Assembly (NCBI GenBank): GCA_023132135.1
Contig: JAGLYR010000006.1
Span: 1-6,339, forward strand
Reading direction: 5' to 3'
From: Candidatus Eiseniibacteriota bacterium
Lineage (GTDB): Bacteria > Arandabacterota > Arandabacteria > JAGLYR01
DNA length: 6,339 bases
A program made the position numbers and the translations under genes. This document shows positions 1 to 4,918 of the stretch, piece by piece (positions within the stretch are counted from its first letter, which is position 1; every line of letters starts with the position of its first letter). Below the pieces are notes generated by a model. It was not told the origin of the DNA, ran no database searches, and was given only the letters and a program-made list of their open reading frames with translations.

Positions 1-22
1 TCACCCTGTCACCTGTCACTGG
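1..22. repeat. Intergenic heptamer-type repeat, copy 1 (cut by window edge)
   Basis: The first 22 bases match positions 4676-4697 at 21 of 22 positions, differing only at base 9 (T here, C at 4684). The unit is built from GTCACCT/GTCACTG-like words spaced 7 to 8 nt apart. The match runs right up to the window edge, so the element probably continues upstream. After base 22 the two copies diverge completely. It is non-coding and lies upstream of the candidate promoter of the synthase gene. It resembles low-complexity heptameric intergenic repeats known from other bacteria; no function is visible. Confidence 0.7.
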
Positions 23-82
23 ATCCATGCATCGGCCTTCTCCCTGCTTCGTCCTCGGTTTTCCTCACATTCGCCTTTTGCC

Positions 83-111
83 TTGACACTACCGCCCCCA
101 CCGTGTACTCA
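83..111 (+). promoter_or_regulatory. Candidate sigma70-type promoter for the synthase operon
   Basis: A perfect -35 hexamer TTGACA is at 83-88. The -10 is less clear. TGTACT at 104-109 matches four of six consensus positions with a 15-nt spacer, and TACTCA at 106-111 has the ideal 17-nt spacer but a poor match. Either choice would start transcription near 115-120, leaving a leader of roughly 35 nt before the TTG at 152. This is the only -35/-10 pair I see upstream of the five-gene run. Confidence 0.4.
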
Positions 112-140
112 AGCCATGTAGCATTCGCTACCGCCTTCAT

Positions 141-148
141 GGGAGAGG
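141..148 (+). promoter_or_regulatory. Ribosome binding site deciding the TTG start at 152
   Basis: The purine-rich GGGAGAGG at 141-148 contains GGAG six bases before the TTG at 152. It supports TTG as the start over the downstream in-frame GTG codons at 182 and 218, neither of which has a comparable site. The ATG at 139 just upstream is in a different frame, which gives no recognisable protein. Confidence 0.6.
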
Positions 149-151
149 ATA

Positions 152-1246
152 TTGCCCAAACGGAGACAGCGATCCTCGTCAGTGATCTCGCCTCCGCAGC
201 TGGAGACCGGGGAGACCGTGGCTTCGGTTGTGGAAAAGTCCTTCCTGGCCTACAACAGCCGGAGACTCGGGGAGGCCTGCCGTCTGTTTGTGGAGAAGAT
301 AGCCAGGCCCAGGACGCGGATTGCCCTGGCCATCTCCGGTGCTCTCACGCCTGCCGGATTGGGGGCCTCGTGCATCGTTCCTCTCATTGACCACGGGTGG
401 GTGGACTGGATTGTCTCGACCGGTGCGAATCTCTATCACGACCTGCACGTGACTCTCGGTTTTCCGCCGCAGCGGGCTCCCCGGGATGTAGATGATGCCC
501 GCTTGCTGGAGGAGGGCCAAGTCCGCATATGCGACATTCTCCTTCCAATGGAAGCGTTACTCGAGACAGATTGCTTCATAAGAGACACCGTCGGAGCGGC
601 GGTCGATGAGGGAAGGCTGAAAGGACCCTGCTCATCGGCGGATGTTCATCGGCTGTTGGGAGAGGCGCTCATTGCAAAGGACCTGCGGTCGGTGGAGAGG
701 AGTATTCTCGCTGCGTCTGTGAGGTGGGACGTCCCCGTGTATACGGGAGCCGCTGGCGACTCGTCCATCGGCATGAACCTGGCCGCGCTGGAGCTGGCCG
801 GGCGGCGGGTCGGCCTGGAAGGCGCCAGAGACGTCAATGAAACCGCTGCTTTTGTGTACGACATCAAGCGTTCGGGCGGACGGTCAGCCGTCGTGATTCT
901 CGGGGGGGGCACTTCGAAGAATTTCGCTCTGCAAACAGAACCCCACGTCCAGGAGGTTCTCGGGTTGGATGAGAGGGGCCACGACTTCTTCATCCAGTTC
1001 ACGGATGCGAGGGAAGATACCGGTGGGTTGAGCGGGGCGACTCCTTCCGAGGCGGTGACGTGGGGCAAGGTGGATCCGGACCGGCTGCCCGACACGTTGG
1101 TTTGTTACGGGGACTGCACGATCCTGGTGCCGCTGTGGACGGCCTACTTGCTGGAGCGGTGCCGGAAACGCAAGCCTTCTCGAATCTGGAAAAGGCGGGA
1201 CGCGTGCTTGAAACGACTGGGCGCGGATTACGCGTCGCGGCGCTAG
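152..1246 (+). CDS. Deoxyhypusine synthase family protein (bacterial homospermidine-synthase-like type)
   Basis: The 364-residue protein has the deoxyhypusine synthase fold signature throughout. Seen in it are an NAD-site segment STGANLYHDLH at 89-99, GDSSIGMN at 202-209, GGGTSKNF at 251-258, and the catalytic block SGATPSEAVTWGK at 294-306. K306 falls where human DHS has its active-site lysine (K329), with E300 and W304 also kept; the later YGD at 319-321 matches the human YAD. This family transfers the aminobutyl group of spermidine via NAD and an enzyme-imine. Eukaryotes and archaea use it on eIF5A; bacteria lack that substrate, and characterised bacterial members make polyamines such as homospermidine. 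Human-type residues H288 and D316 appear replaced by N257 and L293, which fits a non-eIF5A substrate. Length is normal for the family (human about 369). The C-terminus after 336 is strongly basic. It is cytosolic by family and is first in a probable five-gene unit. The family call is firm; the exact product is not. Confidence 0.9.
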   Translation: MPKRRQRSSSVISPPQLETGETVASVVEKSFLAYNSRRLGEACRLFVEKIARPRTRIALAISGALTPAGLGASCIVPLIDHGWVDWIVSTGANLYHDLHVTLGFPPQRAPRDVDDARLLEEGQVRICDILLPMEALLETDCFIRDTVGAAVDEGRLKGPCSSADVHRLLGEALIAKDLRSVERSILAASVRWDVPVYTGAAGDSSIGMNLAALELAGRRVGLEGARDVNETAAFVYDIKRSGGRSAVVILGGGTSKNFALQTEPHVQEVLGLDERGHDFFIQFTDAREDTGGLSGATPSEAVTWGKVDPDRLPDTLVCYGDCTILVPLWTAYLLERCRKRKPSRIWKRRDACLKRLGADYASRR

Positions 1247-2382
1247 CTTTCACCCTGGGACTGGGCCCTCTGATTACTCCGGGCGCCTGCGAGGACCGGG
1301 GAGATGTACCGGAGGAGTGTGCCGAGCCACTGCAGTGGCTGGCCAGCGCCGAGGACACTCCTAACGACAATGGTTCGTCTCTCACAATCCGTTGGATGGC
1401 AGCTGGAGATGTTCCTCAGAGCACGCCGGTGCGGATTCTCCGGCAGGCCGAAGGCGACACCGCATTGTGTGAGATGGGTCGGGCGAAGCTGGGGGATGGC
1501 ACATACGAGGACAAGAGCGGTTTGGAAAGGGGCCGGCGATACCGGTATCGGTTGCTGGTTCCGCCTGGTTCGGGACTGGCCCACTCGGCCGAAACCATGT
1601 GGGTCGCGCCGACAGCCCAGTGGTTTGACGGCGGCGGGATCGCTGTCGCCATAGCCATCTCCATCTTCTGCCTGTTGGTACTTGTTTGCATCATTCGAGC
1701 CCGACGCGGCGCGGACGTGTTCATCCGGAGAATCCCGGGCCTTGAGGCAGTGGACGAGGCCATCGGGCGGGCGACCGAGATGGGAAAACCCATTGTGTTC
1801 TCGCCGGGAATCGATGAGGTGGACCAACCGGGGACCATCGCGGGACTGGCCATTCTGGGGAATGTCGTTGAGCGAGCCGCTGCCAATGGAACCCGCACAA
1901 TCGTACCGAACCGCGATCCCGTGGTGATGACGGTGACGCGGGAAATCGGACGGGAGGCCTGCCTGGTTGCGGGCCGTCCGGAACTGTACCGGGACGAGGA
2001 CTTCTACTACGCGACCTACAGCCAGTTCGGCTACGCGGCCACGGTGGCGGGTACCATGGTCCGGGAGCGTCCGGCGGTCAACTTCTTCATGGGGAACTTC
2101 GCGGGGGAAGCACTTATTCTTGCAGAAACCGGCTATTCCACCGGCGCGATGCAGATTGCGGGATGCGATGCGGACACACAGCTGCCCTTTTTCATTACGA
2201 CCTGCGACTACACACTCATTGGGGAAGAGCTGTACGCAGCGGCGGGATATCTGTCCCGGGACCCGGTGCTTCTGGGAAGTCTGAAGGGACAGGACGTGGG
2301 CAAACTGATCCTTATCGCCGGGATGATCGCCGGAGTCGTGCTGGCGGTCCTGGGCGTGGATATCGGGTCCTTTCTGAAATGA
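1204..2382 (+). CDS. Membrane protein with fibronectin-III-like domain and DUF6754-like domain
   Basis: A 392-residue protein from the GTG at 1204. An N-terminal hydrophobic segment (about 11-28, ending PGAC) is a signal peptide or anchor. Residues 41-136 look fibronectin-III-like: a DTPNDNGSSL turn, an RW strand, then RYRYRLLVPP and SAETMWVAPTAQWFD. A membrane helix at 145-164 is followed by the basic RARRG. Residues 170-365 are an alpha/beta domain that I associate with DUF6754, and a second helix lies at 367-386. By positive-inside reasoning the FnIII part is outside and the second domain cytoplasmic. The frame is open back to 1060, but GTG 1204 is preferred: it alone gives a clean signal segment, AAAGG lies 8 nt upstream (1191-1195), and the next start-like codon is ATG 1396, inside the FnIII region. 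It overlaps the synthase gene by 43 nt in another frame. The function is unknown; the domain name is recalled from family knowledge and needs a profile search. Confidence 0.8.
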   Translation: MLETTGRGLRVAALAFTLGLGPLITPGACEDRGDVPEECAEPLQWLASAEDTPNDNGSSLTIRWMAAGDVPQSTPVRILRQAEGDTALCEMGRAKLGDGTYEDKSGLERGRRYRYRLLVPPGSGLAHSAETMWVAPTAQWFDGGGIAVAIAISIFCLLVLVCIIRARRGADVFIRRIPGLEAVDEAIGRATEMGKPIVFSPGIDEVDQPGTIAGLAILGNVVERAAANGTRTIVPNRDPVVMTVTREIGREACLVAGRPELYRDEDFYYATYSQFGYAATVAGTMVRERPAVNFFMGNFAGEALILAETGYSTGAMQIAGCDADTQLPFFITTCDYTLIGEELYAAAGYLSRDPVLLGSLKGQDVGKLILIAGMIAGVVLAVLGVDIGSFLK

Positions 2383-2397
2383 GCGGGAAACACGCTG

Positions 2398-3036
2398 ATG
2401 AGCAGAACAGCCGCCATCATCATCGCCTTTGTCCTGGGTCTCTTCATGATGATCCAGTTCTTCATTCCCCATCCCGCTGTCACCGGGATCTATAACACAC
2501 TCCTTGACATCAAGCAGATCGTTCTTGGGTGCGCTTTCATACTGGGAGTGCTGAGCCTCATCCGCTTTCATGCCGGGCGGATCAGGCAAAAGCAGGCAGG
2601 CGGGTGGTACAGCTCGGCGGCATTGCTGGGTCTTGCCGTAATGGTGGTGATGGCGCTGGTCTGGGGTACGGAGGACGGACCCTACCGCTGGATGTTCAAC
2701 AATGTGCAGGCGCCGATGCAGGCCACGATGTTCTCACTCCTGGCTTTCTTCGTGGCAAGCGCGGCCTACCGGGCCTTCCGGGTCCGAAACCTGGACGCCA
2801 GCGTTCTGTTGGCCGTGGGTGTGGTCGTCATGCTGGGACGGGTGACACTCGGGACCCTGTTATCATGGGACATCGGTGGGCAGACCCTCAGCTTGGCGGG
2901 CGCCTCGGAATGGATTCTTCACAGTGTTAATGTTGCTGCAAAACGGGGCATTCTGATTGGAGTGGGATTGGGGATGATCGCCACGGCGCTGCGCATCATC
3001 ATTGGTCTGGAGCGGACGTATCTGGGAAGAGACTAG
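2398..3036 (+). CDS. Uncharacterised six-helix membrane protein
   Basis: The 212-residue product is almost entirely membrane-embedded, with likely helices near 4-23, 38-56, 72-89, 107-127, 133-153 and 183-203. Charged loops are short. Recognisable blocks are the loop NNVQAPMQATMFSLLAFF at 101-118 leading to AYRAFRVRN at 123-131, and a C-terminal VNVAAKRGILIGVGLG followed by ALRIIIGLERTYLG. No catalytic motif or known transporter signature is seen. ATG 2398 starts 15 nt after the preceding stop. Its ribosome site is weak (GCGGG lies too far upstream), so translation may depend on coupling to the previous gene. An ATG at 2379 overlapping the upstream stop is in another frame and is rejected. 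It probably supplies the membrane core of a complex with its neighbours, by gene order only. Confidence 0.85.
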   Translation: MSRTAAIIIAFVLGLFMMIQFFIPHPAVTGIYNTLLDIKQIVLGCAFILGVLSLIRFHAGRIRQKQAGGWYSSAALLGLAVMVVMALVWGTEDGPYRWMFNNVQAPMQATMFSLLAFFVASAAYRAFRVRNLDASVLLAVGVVVMLGRVTLGTLLSWDIGGQTLSLAGASEWILHSVNVAAKRGILIGVGLGMIATALRIIIGLERTYLGRD

Positions 3037-3053
3037 GCGACAAGGCGAGAAGC

Positions 3054-3060
3054 GGAGGAG
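3054..3060 (+). promoter_or_regulatory. Strong ribosome binding site deciding the ATG start at 3065
   Basis: GGAGGAG at 3054-3060 sits 4 to 6 nt before ATG 3065. The open frame extends back to 3002, inside the preceding gene, but no comparable site is found for that earlier start. The site therefore fixes the start at 3065. Confidence 0.75.
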
Positions 3061-3064
3061 GCGG

Positions 3065-3910
3065 ATGTTTTCCGCGCAATCAATTGCTGAGAAACTTGCC
3101 GCTCTTGATCGGCGAATCATTTTCCTGCTGGTCGGAATCGTCGTGCTCATTCCGCTGCTCGTTCCGCTGGATCTGCCGGTCGTGGTCTCGAGGGAAACGC
3201 GGGATTTCCACGATGAGATTGAGGCGTTGAGCGACAGCGCGGTGTTGATGCTGGCAATCGACTACGAACCGGACACAATGGCCGAGCTGGACCCGATGAC
3301 GCTGGGCGTTCTCAGGCACTGTTTCCGCAAGGGTGTCCGGGTAGTGGCCCTGAGCCTGTACGCGGGTGCTCCCGGTATCGCTCAGCGTCTCCTGGAGAAG
3401 GCGGCGGGCGAGTACGGCCGCGCCTACGGAGAGGACTACATCTACCTGGGATACAACCCTGACTGGTCGGGTACGATGTTGAGGCTGGGCGAAAGCATCA
3501 AGGCGACCTACCCTAAGGATCAATGGGGAACACCGAGTGTGGATCTTCCACTCCTGAAGAATGTGGATTCATACGATGATGTGGATCTCCTGGTGTGCAT
3601 CAACGGGAGTAAGTACGCAGAATTCTGGGCGGCCTATGCCCAGGCGCGGTACGGCCAGCGAATGGTCTCGGGCAACACGGCCGTCATGTCGGTGTTCATC
3701 TACCAGTACTACAACACCGGACAGATCTCGGGTTTCCTGGGTGGGATCAGGGGAGCGGCGGAGTACGAGAAGATGCTCGGACTCCCGGCGGACGGAACGA
3801 TCGCGATGGGGTCACAGTCGTGCGCGCATGTGCTCATCGTGTTGCTGATCATAGCGGGAAATGTGGGTTACCTGCTCGCTCGCAGGGCGAAGCGAAAAGG
3901 TAGCATCTGA
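3065..3910 (+). CDS. Uncharacterised protein with an alpha/beta domain between two membrane helices
   Basis: The 281-residue protein starts at ATG 3065 after a strong GGAGGAG site. A short basic N-terminus (DRR at 15-17) precedes a membrane helix at about 19-39. Residues 40-250 form a soluble domain with alternating predicted strands and helices: AVLMLAIDYEP at 59-69, VRVVALSLYAG at 91-101, EDYIYLGYN at 123-131 and DLLVCINGS at 174-182. A second helix at 255-272 is followed by the basic tail RRAKRKGSI. Both ends carry positive charge, which suggests the domain faces the periplasm or exterior. The domain shares an order of landmarks with the C-terminal domain encoded at 1204-2382 (see findings). 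No nuclease, kinase or hydrolase motif is recognised. It lies 28 nt after the previous gene and 27 nt before the next. I do not recognise the family by name. Confidence 0.85.
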   Translation: MFSAQSIAEKLAALDRRIIFLLVGIVVLIPLLVPLDLPVVVSRETRDFHDEIEALSDSAVLMLAIDYEPDTMAELDPMTLGVLRHCFRKGVRVVALSLYAGAPGIAQRLLEKAAGEYGRAYGEDYIYLGYNPDWSGTMLRLGESIKATYPKDQWGTPSVDLPLLKNVDSYDDVDLLVCINGSKYAEFWAAYAQARYGQRMVSGNTAVMSVFIYQYYNTGQISGFLGGIRGAAEYEKMLGLPADGTIAMGSQSCAHVLIVLLIIAGNVGYLLARRAKRKGSI

Positions 3911-3937
3911 TACTCCGGATTTGGATTGCAGGACGGC

Positions 3938-4570
3938 ATGCACATCTCCTCCGACATCGGCATCTGGATCGCGGCTCTGGGTACGATAGCGATCTTCAGT
4001 TTTCTTTATAGGGAAAACCCGGTGTTCCGGTTTGCCGAGCACCTGCTGGTTGGCGTCTCGGCCGGATACTACCTGGTCCAGTATGCTCACTCGGGGCTGA
4101 TCAAGAAGTTCTGGTATCCGCTCACAGCGGGAGGCAATTACTGGCTGGTGTTCGGGGCGCTCCTCGGTGCGATGATGTTCCTGAAGCTCAACCGGAAAAC
4201 GCGAGGTTGGGGGAACATCCCGGTTGCCTTCTACGTAGCCACGGGAGCGGGCTATCTTATCCCGTCCGTGATGAAGTCAATGGTGCTTCTCCAGGTCGGG
4301 GGAACTATCCGGAATCCCTTCGCTGCTGGAAACAGTGCCGGGGACGCAATCACGACGATCGTCATTTTCGTCGGTGTCATCTGCACTCTGGTCTACTTCT
4401 ACTTCTCTGCTCGCCGGACAGGCGTGGTCAAACACGTTTCCCGGGTCGGCATGCTCTTCCTCCTGGCCGGGTTCGGGGCCACCTTCGGTTACACTGTCAT
4501 GGGCCGGATTACTCTCCTCATCGGGCGATTCCAGTTTCTGCTTCGAGATTGGCTGGGTGTAGGAATCTAG
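3938..4570 (+). CDS. Uncharacterised polytopic membrane protein
   Basis: The 210-residue product has likely membrane segments near 7-23, 33-50, 66-83, 94-112, 138-156 and 169-187, ending in an amphipathic region. Distinctive blocks are ENPVFRFAEHLLVGVSAGYY at 26-45, followed by LVQY, and GATFGYTVMGRITLLIGR at 180-197, followed by FQFLLRDWLG. These read like strongly conserved family motifs, with H35 and several Gly and Arg residues in or beside membrane segments, but I cannot name the family. The start is uncertain. ATG 3938 is preferred because AGGA at 3930-3933 lies 4 nt ahead; a TTG at 3926 in the same frame would add MQDG. It is the last gene of the tight run, and a perfect 7-bp hairpin overlaps its stop codon. 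Confidence 0.85.
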   Translation: MHISSDIGIWIAALGTIAIFSFLYRENPVFRFAEHLLVGVSAGYYLVQYAHSGLIKKFWYPLTAGGNYWLVFGALLGAMMFLKLNRKTRGWGNIPVAFYVATGAGYLIPSVMKSMVLLQVGGTIRNPFAAGNSAGDAITTIVIFVGVICTLVYFYFSARRTGVVKHVSRVGMLFLLAGFGATFGYTVMGRITLLIGRFQFLLRDWLGVGI

Positions 4571-4588
4571 CCTGAATAACCCAGGCTA
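4568..4588 (+). terminator. Hairpin at the end of the five-gene run (possible terminator)
   Basis: TAGCCTG at 4568-4574 pairs perfectly with CAGGCTA at 4582-4588 across a 7-nt loop, and the left arm includes the stop codon TAG. No run of T follows, so it is not a classical intrinsic terminator. It could protect the 3' end of the transcript, or act with Rho or another factor. Its position exactly at the end of the operon is the main support. Confidence 0.4.
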
Positions 4589-4663
4589 TAACCGGCGTGA
4601 TTGATGGGGAGCGCAAGCGGCGGACAGCAGCATTCCCCAATCTTGGCCTGCATTTCTCACCAG

Positions 4664-4755
4664 CCTCGTCGCTTGTCACCCTGCCACCTGTCACTGGGTT
4701 GAGGCCGGCCCCCGTCGGTGTGACGAGGGCGAGTGACAAGTGTCGAGTGTCGAGG
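4664..4755. repeat. Inverted heptamer-type intergenic repeat, copy 2
   Basis: The left arm at 4664-4697 carries GTCAC-like words at 7 to 8 nt steps; its part 4676-4697 is the near-identical copy of window bases 1-22. The right arm, about 4721-4755, carries the same kind of words on the opposite strand (GAGTGAC, AAGTGTC, GAGTGTC at exact 7-nt steps from 4731). CTCGTCGCTTGTCAC at 4665-4679 can pair with GTGACAAGTGTCGAG at 4733-4747, giving 13 Watson-Crick pairs, one G-T and one mismatch, over a 53-nt loop. It could be an intergenic repeat family, a transcript 3'-end structure or a protein-binding array; the sequence does not decide. Confidence 0.65.
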
Positions 4756-4856
4756 AAATAGGGCAGCCTGGCGCGCGCAGGCACGGCGGAAGCTATCCAC
4801 GTCGGCGGATTTGTTCCGCGTGTGTGCGGTTTTGCCCATTCGGGCCGGTGGGTATG

Positions 4857-4885
4857 TTGACCGCGCCGTTAAACTCTGGTAAGCT
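4857..4885 (+). promoter_or_regulatory. Candidate promoter for the TPR gene
   Basis: TTGACC at 4857-4862 matches five of six -35 consensus bases. At the ideal 17-nt spacing lies TAAGCT at 4880-4885, which keeps the T1, A2 and T6 of the -10 box but not the middle. A start near 4892 would leave a leader of about 27 nt, just enough for the ribosome site. It supports the TPR gene being its own transcription unit. Confidence 0.4.
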
Positions 4886-4905
4886 GCCGCCGATAGCAGG
4901 GATGG

Positions 4906-4911
4906 AAGGAG
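4906..4911 (+). promoter_or_regulatory. Ribosome binding site deciding the TTG start at 4919
   Basis: AAGGAG at 4906-4911 ends 7 nt before TTG 4919, the optimal distance. An in-frame TTG at 4913 is only 1 nt away and too close. The chosen start gives a well-formed signal peptide, which independently supports it. Confidence 0.65.
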
Positions 4912-4918
4912 TTTGGTT

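Larger units (their letters stand above)
4571..4918. other. Non-coding gap between the membrane operon and the TPR gene
   Basis: This 348-base gap has no convincing gene on either strand; its open frames lack family-like sequence. It holds most of the stop-codon hairpin, then a weaker 6-bp inverted pair (TGGGGA 4605-4610 with TCCCCA 4634-4639), the heptamer-type inverted repeat at 4664-4755, the self-complementary GGCCGGCC at 4703-4710 in the repeat loop, a stretch at 4756-4850 in which I see nothing specific, and a candidate promoter and ribosome site for the downstream gene. I see no tRNA or known RNA motif. Confidence 0.7.

Noticed and set aside
103-390. A 95-codon plus-strand frame overlapping the start of the synthase
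   Set aside because: It begins with a GTG inside the candidate promoter, has no ribosome site, and overlaps the synthase in another frame with no family-like sequence.
902-909. A run of eight G bases in the synthase gene as a possible frameshift or phase-variable tract
   Set aside because: The run encodes the conserved GGG of GGGTSKNF, and the frame is correct on both sides, so there is no sign of a shift.
1060-1203. Upstream extension of the FnIII/DUF6754-like gene to GTG 1060
   Set aside because: It would add 48 residues of composition typical of an out-of-frame reading through the most conserved part of the synthase and would bury the signal segment inside the protein.
1243-2589. A 448-codon open frame on the minus strand opposite the FnIII/DUF6754-like gene
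   Set aside because: It is rich in His, Arg, Pro and Gln without domain-like patterning, and it lies antisense to a gene with a signal segment, membrane helices and recognisable domains. It is a by-product of GC-rich codon use.
4605-4639. Second hairpin (TGGGGA with TCCCCA) as an intrinsic terminator
   Set aside because: The stem is only 6 bp with a 23-nt loop and no T-run after it, so it could occur by chance.
4664-4755. CRISPR array
   Set aside because: The repeating unit is only 7-8 nt, there are no spacers of regular length, and there are no cas genes in the window.
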